Shown: positions 1-12,115 of the stretch, in pieces
How the letters are laid out: every line of letters begins with the position of its first letter
Numbering within the stretch: the first letter of the stretch is position 1
DNA from: Ephemerocybe angulata
Taxonomy: Eukaryota; Basidiomycota; Agaricomycetes; Agaricales; Psathyrellaceae
Direction of reading: 5' to 3'
DNA: 64,000 bases
Assembly (NCBI GenBank): GCA_013368325.1
Contig: JAACJK010000060.1
Coordinates: 62,001-126,000 of the forward strand
Translations under genes and position numbers: made by a program
The notes under the pieces: generated by a model
Told to the model about the DNA's origin: nothing
Databases searched by the model: none
The model's input: only the letters and a program-made list of their open reading frames with translations

Positions 1-3000
1 GAACGCGGAAGCATCGCGAAGTTAGAGGACTGAACCGTTCCGAATCATCCGTTTAAGTTCAACCTCCTTCCCATGCGCCCCCCTCGCTTAAGGCCTATCA
101 AGTGTGTCAATAAGAACGACGGCCGTTGGGTTTCAAATGAGTGTGTAGATCGCCCCGCCCTTGGAACGTGGATCGAGTGGATGTGGAACCTACTTACATC
201 ACCTACAAGGTACGCTGGAACGCGAACACTCGAGTTGATGCGGTTTGCATGGGTGTCAGACTGTCAGTAGAAAGGGCACTACGCAATGTACATCATGTAT
301 CGGAATTGGGAGCAGGAAGTGAGGTGGCTCGATACTCACTCAGGAATAGACGCTTGGCGTTACTAATTAGTATATATGTCGTGGAGGATTGAGGCAAGCT
401 TTCTTTCCAAAAATATAGACCGGGTATATCGCTTACTGGGACTTGGGAGACTCAACAGTGTACGTGCACCAATGAGTGGTAGCGTAACTGAATGTGGAAG
501 ATGGTGGGACTGAGGACAAACACTCGCTGCTTCGGCAGGCGGGTGCTGTGCACCTGTGAGGATAATCGAATACACCAATGTACTTCGAGAGAGAGTTAAT
601 ATAGGTCTGGCGCTTCTCTCATCTTCATCTGGAAGGGGCGGTAAATATTACGTACGTCATCACGAGGCTAAAAGGATATGAGATAGATGAAGCAGTCAGG
701 ACCAAGGACATGATGCACGATATTGGAACGAAGAAACCGAATACTGAGTATAGGCACTCACATTGTTGTGAAAGCCTACGAATGTTGCCAAATGCACTCC
801 GCTGGTACGAGTACTTTGACATTTCTGAACAATAGAAGATAGTACTAGCGATGGGATCTCCTCCACCCGATTCTTTAATTCAAGGCCTCTAAGCCCAGAC
901 TTTCTCTTGATCCACGAAAGAAGAAGGAACACGATGGGAAAATGCCGAAGCACCGCAAAGTTGAATGACCGAAACGGACGCCACAATACGTAAAAAGAGT
1001 ATGAATTACTACTGTTCTTATCCTTTTACCCTTTGCCCCGAGATTCCCCATTATCCTCCAATCCTCGCTTCACTACGCAATGGAATTGCCCGAAAAGAAT
1101 TTACCTTGGGCTCCCTCTCGTGCGGGGATATATCTTTTCCAGTGCAGACATTTGAATCTGAAACCACACTGTGCAACAGAAATACGAGAAAGGCGTATCA
1201 TACCCCTCCATACACTGAGCGTCCATTACAATACCGACCATCATCTAGTGAACAGTCCTATGTCGTCCGAAATGAATGTACGTACTTGGTCGGGACAGAA
1301 GAGCTTGATTAATTAGACCTCGTTCCGAGTCATTCGTTTGGAACACATCACACCTAAGTTCTACGCGAAAATTCATTTTAATGGCGGATGCAGTATGGCC
1401 AAGTTCAGTCGGGAGTTGGGCGTTGCCGCGTTGAGCACTCGGACCGACCAGTGAGGAACCAGAAGGTGGGTTCTTCCGCTGGAGATCGAAAGGGCCTTCT
1501 GACTACTACGATACCCAGCCCTCATCGTGCCATTGAAATCGGGTTCTGGGCCTGTAAGAGGCTATCAAGCAGAACAGCATGACTTTTGAGCTGTGCCACG
1601 GCCTTACATGGCGTCCCAAAGTCTCATTGGCTCATGTCACAGCCGCGACGTCACGGGCTACGCCCTATTGAAAAGGATTTACACACTGTGACACTCGAGG
1701 ATCATATCAACTCTATCCCTGCAGTAATTTGTGGTCCAGCCAGAGCATGCGTTTAGGGCCAGAGGAGCTTCAAGAACTTACCGTCGAAATCTCATCTCGG
1801 ATGAGAAATGAGGTGGGCCTCTCGGGCATGCCGCTAGATCTCGGATACTGCCGCTGACATACTGCTCAAAAATTCCTAGTATATTTCCCGTACGTCCTTC
1901 AAGGCTTCTTTCCGACTATGACGCTCATCATAATCTCGACGAAGTTGCCTTTTCCTGTTTCTACGTGAGTGGACCGTCATCTGAGCATTGTCTACGACCC
2001 CTTTACAAACACCTTTTCTTGGTCAGCTCTACCACTACTTGAGCACGCTCAGTGAAGAGGTGCAGATAATCCCATTTACCGGTACCCGCGTTGTGCCTAA
2101 CCTCCATCTTACTGCTTAAATCACCCAGATCTTGATGATTTGGCCCCAGAAGTGGCAGACAGGAAAAGTTCTGTTCCTCTTCAATCGATACGTTCCCATC
2201 ATCACCTTCGCAACATCATTAGTCTGTACGTTGAGCAGGCCGTTTTCTTGTTGAGATACACTTGACTCAATAGGTTTTTCTCAGTCCAGTTTCGATTCTA
2301 TGTAGCGGTATCTCCCAAGGTATCGCATATATTTTTTGGTACTCCATCCCTACGGCCAGCTAACTCCGCTCTCTTCAGACATGTACACTTCATTTCATCA
2401 AACGTATTGGTAAGTTCGGACTCCATACCCCTCCCAAAATGTATTCATGATCTCCACCGAGCGACCAGTTTTACTCAGGGCCATTCCTCTCGCTTCCGAA
2501 AGTTGGTGGTCATTGAATATCTTACGGATTAGGTCGAAGACCTGATCACAGCTTTCTTTCATAGTTGTGCTCTTGCTTTGTCTCTCCGCCCTTCTCGGCC
2601 TAAGGCGGGGATACCTCGTGCCGGTCATGCTGTCGTATCTTGTAAGGGGATCTCACTTTAAATGGTGATAACACTGATGGGCAACCCGAGCAGGCTTTAA
2701 CTGTGCCATCGATCGTTCTCGAAACTCCATTATATGAGGAAATAACACGCGGTACGTCGTCAGAATATATCTTATCAAACCGTCTTAAAAGAGGGCCAAC
2801 TGTTTTATAAGCGCTTCCAATGCCGCAACTCTATCGAGAACTTGGATATTCTTGCTATTTCAAAGGTGTTTTCACTTATTCACCTGACCAGGGAGATAAA
2901 TCGGCGGGATATATCTCTCTGGCACAGGTTTTCTGTACGCGCGTGCCCTTCGCCGATCCAAAGCCTTTGCTAATGTGACAGATCCTTGGGCATCTACTAG

Positions 3001-4380
3001 GCATGTCCGCCCTGGCCCTATTCATATTCTCTGTGCGCTACAGAAATCAGAAAGGAACGTTACTACACGTTGTGCGTCGCGATAGTGGTGCATACGTGTT
3101 TGCAGTCGTAGGTATGTTGATCTCGGTTGCTTCTCATCCACTTTATTGTATGTTCATTCCCGATAACCACAGTAGTACGCCTGGGGAGCGCATTGACTAG
3201 CAGCTTCCGCTGGGTAAGAAGTGTTAACTCCGCATTGTCAACTCTTCCTTACGAGCCCCAATGTCCCTTAGCAATTTGGAGTGTGGAGCATCCCCTTCTA
3301 GTAAGTGCACCTACCGACGACCTTGGGCAAAGCAGGTCACTGATTCAATGGACCCCAACCTAGCATCGTCACCAAGTGCGTCCTTCATCACAAGTCTGAT
3401 GGGCAGGACTGCTTGGACCTGATGCTCGTATTGGTTAGTCTCCAGGTGACAGCTATGCCAATCATGGCATGTCGTATCCTTCTCAACATGCGCAAATCTG
3501 AGGCTGACGACGCATGCACGGCGCTTTCATCCCTGCACTTTCATGCCCCGTGTGGGCGCGTAGACTCTGAGAACATGGATTACGATGGGCAGATTTAAAC
3601 CGTGCGCTGTGCAGGTGCTGGGGGGTACGGAGCACCGTCATAGCAGAGACAGGCAGGACATGGATAGAGTACGGTGTTGATACAACTCACGTTGAACTTG
3701 GCGAACCCTTACCTATCCTATAGATGCATTAGTAGATATCCGAACGGGTTTAAGCATTATATGCAGGATTCCTCTGGTTGAAAGCTAGGTACGAGTTTTT
3801 GTCTGTAGGTACCGTAGCCGACGCGACATACTTACTCACCGTCTCTGATAAAGCGACTTGTAGCAGCGCAGCCAGCGGAGACGGGCGGAGGGTCCTCGGA
3901 CATGGCGCCAGCCCATCACGCCCCTCAACTTCCTCTTGGCAGTATCCAGCTTCATCCTCAACACGTTTTCTCATCAAGCAACCCTCCTGCAGGCTGGCCT
4001 CCAGTGTTAAACAGATTCGTCATGCGTAGAAGAGACAAACCGTGAAGTCTCGCTCCGAGCCCAGAGAAGTCGAAAGCTCTGAGAGTCCCGTTCTCAGACA
4101 TAGTCCCATCACAAAATCCCGGAGGGCGCGAAGCCACCTGCCCTATCAAATGGACACGATACCAGACGCACAGGGCGGTACCAATAGCAGCTCCCTCGTT
4201 TGACATCTTCACGTCCCAGAGCGGGTATCAGTTGCACGCCGTACCGCCGGGAAGCACAACACCGATGGAGTCGTCCAGACCTCCAGGTGCGTGTAAAGGT
4301 GTGCAGGCTCGGGATCTCGTCGAGAAGGTGGAGGGGGAAAGCAAGGTTGGATCTGTATTCTCGGCGCGCTGGCGTCGTCT
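1..4380. other. Gene-empty stretch
   Basis: No open reading frame here shows a recognisable domain, a signal peptide or a credible exon-intron structure on either strand. I see no LTR ends, long terminal inverted repeats or tRNA boxes. The composition is mixed and many stop codons interrupt all frames, as expected of old decayed sequence. Confidence 0.5.
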
Positions 4381-4399
4381 ACATCGGTACGTGATGGCA
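4381..4399 (+). repeat. 19-bp word shared with 12460-12478
   Basis: The word acatcggtacgtgatggca occurs here and again, identical, at 12460-12478 next to a CA microsatellite. The flanks differ. It probably marks the edge of two copies of a dispersed repeat, but no longer alignment is visible. Confidence 0.4.
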
Positions 4400-4702
4400 A
4401 TTCGCGCAGTGTCGCCGTTCTCTTTCAATGGTCTGGCGCAGTGTCGCACTTTTCACTGTCTGTTCCCCTTCGACGGTCTGGCGCAGTGTCGCACTTTACT
4501 CCTGTTCTTCTTCAATGGTCTGGCGCAGTGTCGCACTTTGCCCCTCAGCTCGGTTCTCCTTCGATGGTCTGGCGCAGTGTCGCACTTATTCTCCTTCGAC
4601 GGTCTGGCGCAGTGTCGCACTTTTGGTCTGGGGTTAGCGCAGCACCGCGCTTTAGATTGGCGCAGGGGCGCAGTACATGGGTCTCGCGCGGGGTCGCAGC
4701 AT
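4398..4702 (+). repeat. Cluster of spaced direct repeats
   Basis: Five near-identical copies of a roughly 22-bp unit beginning ggtctggcgcagtgtcgc start at about 4430, 4475, 4517, 4566 and 4601. Most copies are preceded by ttcaat, ttcgac or ttcgat, so the conserved core is about 28 bp. They are separated by short unlike spacers, giving start-to-start distances of 35-49 bp. Degenerate copies flank the set at about 4400, 4632, 4655 and 4682. The reading frames through the array only re-read the repeat, so it is not a protein repeat. It is best called an interrupted minisatellite. Confidence 0.8.
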
Positions 4703-4736
4703 AGAATTATGGTCACGGTCATCGGTGTGGGGATGC

Positions 4737-4756
4737 CTTCATGCTTGGGCATGAAG
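4737..4756. other. Perfect 8-bp inverted repeat (hairpin)
   Basis: CTTCATGC and GCATGAAG face each other across a 4-base loop (ttgg). It lies just beyond the degenerate end of the direct-repeat cluster. No neighbouring gene suggests a regulatory role. Confidence 0.6.
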
Positions 4757-4759
4757 TCA

Positions 4760-5617
4760 TCTTCCCACGACCCGCGCGCCGGAGCTTGGCGCATCGCGGC
4801 CCCAATTACTTAGGCGCTAAGCGCTCGGCTACGTTCCTTTGTCCCTCCTCGGACATCTGCGAGGTAACGTCTAACGACCTTCCGGAGCACATTTTTATAT
4901 CTATGACCCTGCATTCTTATTGTTCTTGCGTGTTTCAGCCTAATTCCCATAGTTTTAAGTTTGATTACCTTTTTTTTAGCTTTCGGCGCGCGTACCGAGT
5001 GGCCGCGCGCCGGCCTCACATATACCTACCTGTTTGACCCCTTTCCCTGAGTTCTCTCCCTCCACCCTAATTTTCCTAGTTTCCCCTTTGTCTCCTCTGC
5101 ACATTCCGACCAGTCTCGTCCCCGTAGCCCAACTACTTGTTCGCTAAATATACAAACATTCGATCCATCGGTGCATCCGCGGAGGTCTCGAGAGCTTCGT
5201 GTCCTGGTTGCTGACCTACTCAGCGCCTTTCGCCTCTCTTCATCGGTTACAAGCTGGGACTCGCGCAGGAGCCAGATCTAGTCAGATAGCTACACTCTGT
5301 ACGTCCCCGCTCACAGCTCGACGGCCTGCGAGAGCTGGTCCGTGCACTGCAAAAATATTACGGGGTTAGCAATTTGATGCAATAACGTTGAGATTCTGAC
5401 GAGGTCCGAGCGTGGGCGGAGCGGATGCCACGTTGGCTGAGGCGGGGACGAAGAGCTTCCTACTTGCTCACAACTCCTCAAATTCACTCCAGACATGCAC
5501 TCCTGACTCACCAGCGGGACAGCCCGACAGGTGGGCCTCGCAACGCTAGTCAATGCACGGCTGTCGATAGGTTGGGGGTCAAGATGAGCGCGGTTGCGAG
5601 GCAGTCGACATGGTCGT
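4760..5617. other. Gene-empty stretch
   Basis: No supported gene is seen. There are pyrimidine-rich tracts around 4960-5100 but no domain, splice pattern or repeat that I could recognise. Confidence 0.4.
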
Positions 5618-5708
5618 CCAAGCGGCAATTGCAAGGCGGGCGGCGACCACCCCAGTTACATGATGGCCCAAGCGGCAATTGCAAGGCAGTCGACGACCAC
5701 CCCAGTTA
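5618..5708 (+). repeat. 50-bp tandem duplication
   Basis: A 50-bp unit starting ccaagcggcaattgcaagg at 5618 is repeated directly from 5668, with a few substitutions, through about 5708. The two units abut. It lies about 130 bp upstream of the first ATG of the non-LTR element ORF1 and could belong to its 5' untranslated region, where tandem repeats are common; that link is inference. Confidence 0.7.
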
Positions 5709-5838
5709 TTTTCCTCAAATCTTATGAGAGCAGGATGCTTATAACGGAGGCCAGGGAGAGCGGATGGGCAGTCTGCATCATCACAACATCAACATATATT
5801 GCCTGCCAATTATCCACTAGCCCCAACTCGTCAACAAC

Positions 5839-7495
5839 ATGTCGGCCGTTACACCCACCACTACCACCACGCCCAGCGGGGCTTCGAACAAGACAGGTCT
5901 CTTGGGCTCGCTTGCGAAGGTCGTGGCAGCGAAGGCTGCGCTGGCCGCTTCTGCAGCTACTGAAGGAGTAGGACACCCGGAGGTGAGTTTTATTGTGGTT
6001 AGGCGAGTGGGTAGAGAAGCTCACTTGTACCCCAGGATGTGACCCTGGCGAAGATCATGGGACTGGGTCCACCGCGCAGGAGGAGGGAGAAGGCGGCGGG
6101 GCCGCTGGATCACAGGGAGGAGAACACCCAGAGGTGAGTGTGAACATGTTTAGACGGAGTAGAGTAACAAGCTTATGCAGAGCTCAGGAAGGGGCGAAGG
6201 CGAGGGATCATGGGACTGGGCTCGAGGCAGATAAGGCAGCCAAGGCCAAGGATCCCAAGTTGAGTACAGAGGTGTCTCCCGAGTACAAAGATAACAACTA
6301 ACGAGACTATCAAGACTGCTGGAGGGACTAAGAGGGCGAGCGGACGCCTGACCAGGGCGGCCACCGAGGCGGCTATCTCCACCACACCGTTGAGCGCGCC
6401 AGCCGTCACGCCCAAAGGGGCACCTCCTGCCGACTCGTCCGGGGGAGCCGTTCCGGATACACCCCCTACCCCTACGCCCACAGCGAAGGCTGCTGCAAAG
6501 CCCCGACGGGGCAAGGCCCCAGCGGCGGCCCCCCTCGCCCCGGCCCCGAGCAGCTCAGCCATGGAGGAGATCGTGGCACTTCGAGAGCAGGTCAATACGG
6601 CAGAAGCTAGCATCCGGGACGTCACGGCCAACGTGCGGGGCACCCAGCTTCGGATCGGCGTGCTCGAAACGCAGGTAGAGGAACTGCAGAGGCTGGTCAA
6701 GGGTCTAACTCCTCTCCACGAGACGGTGAAGGAGCTCAGGGTCGGAGTACACGACCTCAAGTGTGTAGACGCTGAACTCGACGATGAGCTCACCAAGAAC
6801 ATCGCCCCCATGTTGCACACCTTCAACTTGTTCATGGACTCAATGGAGCAGAGGATGCAGGTGATCGAGAACAACAAAGAGGCAGAGTCCCCTAGGAAGA
6901 AGAGGCGAGTTCAGGAGAACGACGACGATCGGACCCAGCCTGGGATCCCGGCGCCGGCTACCACAGAGGCGCCGCCTGTTGCCCAGCAAGCCCCTACCTA
7001 TGCACCTGCGCAAGCGCCAGCCCCTCCTACGATCCCAGCGCCGTTTGCCCCTGCCACTCCGGCGGCTGCGCAGGCGCCTGCGGCTGCCTTGTTCGCCCCA
7101 ATGCCCGGTGCCCAGTACGCTCCTATGACCGGAGTCCATGCGCACGGACTGGCACATGTCTCGCAGTTCTCCCCCACAATGCGGGCAGAAGTCAGGCGGG
7201 CTTTGGTTTCATGTCGCAAGCTAATCGCGCTCGTCGGAACTACTACGTTTGCATGGGCCCGGTCAACACGAACGGAGCAAGCTCTATCCACGTCATGCAC
7301 TCCCTGTTGAACTCTCTCCCCAACGGTCCGTTGTTCTCGAGGACCGTAAAGGACGCAGTCTTGGTGGGCGATGGAACATACATGGTGGGTACTGTGTACC
7401 ACAGTGACCAGGCTACCGGTATCGTCGATGCGTGGAACAAGTCTAGGCCTGAAGGGTACGCTCAGGTGGGCGCCGCGATTGTCCCGGCCGCGTGA
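5839..7495 (+). pseudogene. LINE ORF1 (gag-like) with intron-like gaps and a frameshift
   Basis: From the ATG at 5839 the frame is kept if intron-like segments are removed: a GTGAGT donor at about 5982 to a CCCCAG acceptor, another GTGAGT at about 6133 to ATGCAG, and a short GTGTCT segment ending before about 6325. The frame then joins a long stretch (about 6330-7200) rich in Ala and Pro with a heptad-like region (EIVALREQVNTAEASI, LETQVEELQRLV) suggesting a coiled coil, followed by a basic RKKRRV patch. Near 7200 the frame shifts by one base and continues to the stop at 7493-7495 through a conserved-looking block (GFMSQANRARRNYYV). LINE ORF1 proteins typically combine coiled coil and RNA-binding regions; the assignment rests mainly on position before the endonuclease ORF. 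The intron reading is tentative: the gaps could be indels in tandemly duplicated sequence. Confidence 0.6.
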
Positions 7496-7531
7496 GGAGG
7501 GGCGAGCCTGACCGACACCACACCCTCTTGA

Positions 7532-8450
7532 TCGCCGCTACGTTTGGATCTGGCCAGTAATGATAGTCCTAATGTTGTAACTATCCAATCATGGAACATA
7601 GCTGGAAACTTTGCAATCAAGATGGCTTGCCCTGATTTTCGAGAGGACCTTAAGAAGTACGATATCAACATGCTACAGGAAACACATCTATATGAAGGGG
7701 GACTAGAGGCAGTGGACGAACTACAGGAGTATCAGATGTTCTCGGTGGAGAGGAAGTACAAGGAGCTGTTCAGGCAGAAACAGTGGGGAGGCGTCGTAGT
7801 GGTCGCGAGGAAGGAGCTCGGGTTGTCGGTGAACATGCAGCTCACGTCGACGGATGTGCTGGTGCTGGAAATGGATGATCTGGTACTGGTGGCGGCGTAC
7901 ATCCTGCCAGAGGTGAGCGACTGGAGCATGTTCGAGGAAGCGAGCCCGTTCGACAGGCTCGTGGATGTGATGGCAGTCCTATCCCAGAGTGAGAAGCGTG
8001 TCCTGATCATGGGAGACCTCAACGCCAGAACTGGATGCGGGGGAGCGATGGCGGGGAGGGTACGGGGCTCAGAGGATACGGGGAGGAAGACGCCGAGAGG
8101 GAGTGCCCTCATCAGGGAGTGCGAGGTCAATGGGTATGGGATATTCAACGGGATGACGAAGTTTGGGAAGGGGAGTGAGCGGGTGACGTCACACCATGCG
8201 GGGGTAGGAGAAGCGGTCGTGGACTACGTAGTGGGGAATAGTGGCGCACTGGAGAGGACGCTCAGCATGCGGGTTGAGGATGGGGACGATGAGAGGTCTG
8301 ACCACTCAGAGATTGTGGTGACGTATCAGTGGGAGGTAGCCATCCAGCAGGAGAAGGGACAGGAGAAAGGTGGGAGGACAAAGAAGAGGAAGTATAAGCT
8401 TCCGCGGGAGTCCGAGTTGGACGATCTGGTCATCAGGGCTGTGGAGTCAG
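7532..8450 (+). pseudogene. LINE ORF2, endonuclease part
   Basis: The open frame carries the ordered motifs of an AP-endonuclease-like LINE nuclease: SWNI near the start, QETH, GDLNARTG and SDHSE, which supply the metal-binding and catalytic Asn, Glu, Asp and His. This domain nicks target DNA to prime reverse transcription. After about residue 290 the sequence changes abruptly into the reverse complement of a Copia gag gene. No in-frame ATG precedes the SWNI motif (the frame opens after a TGA at 7529), so initiation must involve reinitiation, an unusual start or lost sequence. Confidence 0.85.
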
Positions 8451-8459
8451 CGGCGCGCG

Positions 8460-9462
8460 GGGAGGATCAGCTGCAGAGTGGGTGTAGAGGGGTTCTGACG
8501 GGTGAGAGGACTTGCGATGTGGGCGACCTGTGCCATGAGGGCCTTCTCCTGCGGTGTGGCAGGAGACTGGGAAGCGACTTCAGCGACCTGGGCCTTTCCG
8601 TTCTGGAAACGACATCCCTCGTTGGTGTGCGAGTTGCTGCAGTGGTACTTGCACTTGTAGGTCTTCTTGGGCTTGGATGCAGCCTGAAGAGCCGTGGAAG
8701 AGGTACCATCAGCAAGGGAGGTGTTCCGAGTGAGGGAGTCGGCCTTGCGAAGGTGGTCGAGAATGACGGAGGGATCAGCGTCGACACTGGTAGCAGAGAT
8801 GTGGTTGAGAGTATGGCGAAGGAGTTCGTCTTTCTTTCCAAGACCGATGACGATCATGGTGAGGGAGATGTCGCGAGCGAGGTAGGCAGCAGTGTAGCCT
8901 TCGACCAACTCTGCTTCCTTTTTGAGGACATTGACCTTGACAGTCCTGTCTCCCTCCTTGTAGCTGAGGGGAGCGGACTCCGCATCTTTGAGGGTAACGC
9001 CGACTGGGAGTAGAGACGTGAGACATGCACCAAGTGCAACAGCTCGGGAGCCGAAGTCTTGATAGGACTCGTTCTCAAAGCCAGAAGACCTCATGCGAAG
9101 GGAGATGAGCTCTTGGAGGATGGTGATGTGAGAGCTGGAGTCCTTGGGCTCGTACTGCTCAAGGAGTCGTTTCCAGGTGCCCGGAAGATCGAGGATGCTG
9201 ATACCCATGAGGACGGTCTCAGTCTGGGAGGCATCGAGCGTTGATCGAGCGTTGAGCGGATGTAGCCAACAAGCTTGGAGCGGCGCCCTCGGAAGCTTGT
9301 GACGAGACGAGAGTCAGAGCCAGGTGAAGGCTCTTTCTCGGGGCCCATGAGGATGTCGTAGGCATCGTACTCGAGTGCCTTGTTGACACAGATGTGCTTC
9401 CATTCCTGGACGGTGTAGACATTGAGGGAAACGAGCGAGGTGGAGGTTTCGGATGAGGACAT
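8460..9462 (-). pseudogene. Copia-type gag, frameshifted and truncated
   Basis: Reading leftwards from the ATG at 9462, the first about 75 residues (start MSSSETSTSLVSLNVY) end in a frameshift at about 9235. The frame then continues through a UBN2/Copia-gag-like region (GTWKRLLEQYEPKDSSSH, LISLRMRSSGFENESYQDF) to a Cys/His-rich segment, CKYHCSNSHTNEGC, in the position of a gag zinc knuckle. Gag binds RNA and builds the particle. The C-terminus is lost at the junction with the LINE near 8460. The family assignment rests on the overall gag pattern rather than on a search. Confidence 0.65.
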
Positions 9463-9761
9463 GGTGGAGATCGATCGACGATGTGTGAGGGAGAGGGAAG
9501 AAGGGGAACTTCTGGGCGAAAATCACCGCAGAAGTGAGGGAATGCTAAGAGGAGTATAACTCCGAGGTAGCGGAAGCAAGATCAAACACGCGGCTGGGCG
9601 TGTGATGTGGAGCTGGAGCAAGGTGTCGATGAACGACACGAAGCTGTGATGGAGCGAGGTGTGACCGAGTGAAGAGTGACGAGTGGGCAGTGATAGCGTA
9701 TAGAACGCGGCGTCTGATAACGTGTGGTATCGTGTATCAGAGGAGCCCGGGGCTCATAACT

Positions 9762-10125
9762 TGATAAACTGCTAAGTTTATAAGTCGTTGAAGCCACTGC
9801 AAGTGGGAGATAGTTCGATGTATTAGTTAAGTTAGATAAAGAGAAATACAGCATGATGCACCTGCAAGTGGGAGATAGTTCGATAAGGGAACTACCCACT
9901 TGCAGTGTAGACTATATACTGTGTGGAACAATAGACGATCCATATCGGGAGAACAATAAAGTACGTACGAATATGGAACAATAGAAGTGAGAACAATGCT
10001 GTGTGATATATGTGAAACGATGGAATGAATGAACAATGTGATCATGGATATATATAGAACAAAGAAGCATTAGAACAATAAAAAAGTTTGAAAGAGGCAG
10101 CGCCTATGTGAAGATGAAGAGAACA
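9762..10125 (-). repeat. Putative Copia 5' LTR
   Basis: Read on the - strand, the segment starts TGTTCTC and ends TTTATCA, the TG...CA form expected of an LTR, and is followed by a possible primer-binding region (ttatgagccccgg). It contains seven copies of gaacaat on the + strand between 9933 and 10127, and two copies of a roughly 22-bp word (tgcaagtgggagatagttcg) at about 9798 and 9861, with a facing inverted piece at about 9895. With only one LTR left the borders cannot be proven. Confidence 0.5.
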
Positions 10126-12115
10126 ATGGGCGAGCCATGGAGACATGTGCATTGTACTTCAACACAAGGAGATATTTGCAATGGACAATGACTGCCTGCT
10201 GGAGGTGTGCAATCAGTGCCTGGAGACGGGGGAGATACCGACTAGCTGGCTGCGGACACAGCTCATCGGGCTCTGCAAGAAGGGAAAGCCACGCAACGAC
10301 CCACGCAGTTATAGAACGATTGGGCTGGAGAGCTGCATGCTGAAGATCATGACCATGCTGATCAACGAGCGCTTAGTGGAGTGGGCAGAAGGAGATAACC
10401 TGATTCCGCCTTCCCAGAATGGCTTCCGGGCTGGGTACAGGACGAACAACAACATGTTTATGCTCAGGTGTGCGGTAGACAAGGCTAGGGCACTCGGGAG
10501 GCCGCTCTATGTGGCGTTTGTTGACATGACGAACACATTCCCGTCGATGGACCAGGCGACACTTTGGCTGAAACTTAGGCCCTGGGGTGCGGGTGGCCCA
10601 CTCTTCGACTGGCTCCGGAAGCTGTACAGGGAAATGAGCTATGTCGTGTCGCACGAAGGGGAGGTCTCGGAGGAGTTCAAAGCCGACATTGGGATACTCA
10701 TCGGAGATACGTGCTCACCGGTGCTATGGGCTTTGTTTATGGCAGACATGCCAGACTGAATCACGAAGGATGACGCAGATATCCTGTTTGACGGGGTTGC
10801 TGTGCTGAACTTGGAACAAGCCGATGACATTATACTACTATCAACGACAGCTGAGGGGCTTCAGCGAAAGATGGACGGGGTCTACAAGTGGTGCGCCGTA
10901 AACTTCCTGGTGATCAATGGGTCAAAGTCGGAGGTCATGATCATCGGCACGAAACCGAGGGTCAGTCCACGCTTCCACTTCGGTGTCACCCCCACGGCGA
11001 TCGTCAAGGAGAAGGTGTATGTTGGGTTTACCATCTCGGACTCACCGGGGGCTCTGCTTAGGGAGCACTACGAGGTGAAGGCGGCGAAGGCGAAGGCGGT
11101 CGGTGGGGCAATTTGCGGGGTTGAGCAGTTGACTGGTACGCTCCCCACCAAGCGGGCGGTTCAGCTATACATGGCATGCGTTGACCCACACCTTACCCAT
11201 GGGAGCGAGGTCATGCTGGACACCAACAAGAGTGCGCGAAAGGAGCTGGAAACGGTTCAGAAGGGCTGGCTTCGGAGAATTATGGGGGTGGGGAAGAGGA
11301 GCGTGGTAGTGGCGTTGCACATGGAGACTGGGGTCGAGCCGATTGGATGTCGACGAGTGCTGCTCGCTATTGGATACCTACGGCATATGGCAACGCAGTG
11401 TCGGCCGGAGCAGCTGGTGCGCCGGGCCCTTGTGGAGGCGATTGAGCTGGACTGGCTAGGGTACAACAGCTGGGTGTCGGACCTCTGGTCGGTTGTGACG
11501 GATCTCTCAGGGCAGGTGCAGTTCCCGGACCATCGCAGGCTCCTAACCGCGGAAGCCATAGATAGCCTCGAGGGACAGGTGAAGAAGAGTATGACCAAGG
11601 AGATTCAGAGGGAGGTGGACCAGTCAAGGAAGTTGATTTTGCTGCACGGGCGGTGCGAGCCGGACGAGGAAGGAAACCTCGTGAACCATGTGCCGCTGAA
11701 GCTGAGGCACTATATGCTTGTGTGCGATGCGCGGCATCGGAGGGCGCTGACAAGGGTGTTGGTGTCCAATCACAAGTACGGGGTAGAGCTGCTTGGGTAC
11801 GGGAAAGGGGCTGTAGAAAGAGCCCGTCGTCTCTGTCGCTTCTGCAGAGTCGAGGTCGAGACACCGGAGCATATCTGGCTGCGGTTCGAAGCCAAGCCGC
11901 AGCTGATTGTCATGCGAGCGGAGTTTACGGAGGAGCTACTGGCTGTAGCAATGGTGGGGGAGAGAGAGATGATAGAGGCGCTGAACCGTGATGATCTTAG
12001 GCTAATGAAGTATGTGGTGAGCATGCGGTCCGCGGTAGCACTGGTAGCCCGATATGCGTATGACGTCCAGGAGTTCCTAGAGTTGTATCCGTTGTATGTA
12101 CCTACTACTACCTGA
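10126..12115 (+). pseudogene. LINE ORF2, reverse transcriptase part with internal stop
   Basis: The frame resumes within the RT fingers (YRTIGLESCMLKIMTMLINE). It shows motif A as VAFVDMTNTF, motif B as GILIGDTCSP and motif C as QADDIILLS, where F/YADD is usual. A TGA at 10757-10759 lies in frame just after motif B (MADMPD-stop); without it the frame is open from 10145 to 12115. The C-terminal region ends with a CRFC...ETPEH segment like the Cys/His cluster found at the end of many LINE ORF2 proteins, although the final Cys is not obvious. RT copies the element RNA at the nicked target. Confidence 0.85.

Larger units (their letters stand above)
8450..10125 (-). mobile_element. Truncated Copia (Ty1-like) retrotransposon inserted in the LINE
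   Basis: On the - strand a putative 5' LTR (9762-10125) is followed by a leader and a gag gene running to about 8450, where it stops abruptly at the LINE endonuclease sequence. No protease, integrase, RT or 3' LTR follows, so only the 5' end remains. No target-site duplication can be assigned because the left end is truncated. The interruption of the LINE ORF shows that it entered after the LINE did. Confidence 0.75.

Noticed and set aside
1..1350. Similar words at about 33-58 and 1318-1345 (cgttccga, tcgttt)
   Set aside because: The match is short and gapped; I could not extend it into a repeat.
4398..4702. CRISPR-like look of repeats with unlike spacers
   Set aside because: Spacers vary strongly in length, the repeats decay at both edges, no cas genes are near, and the genome is clearly eukaryotic.
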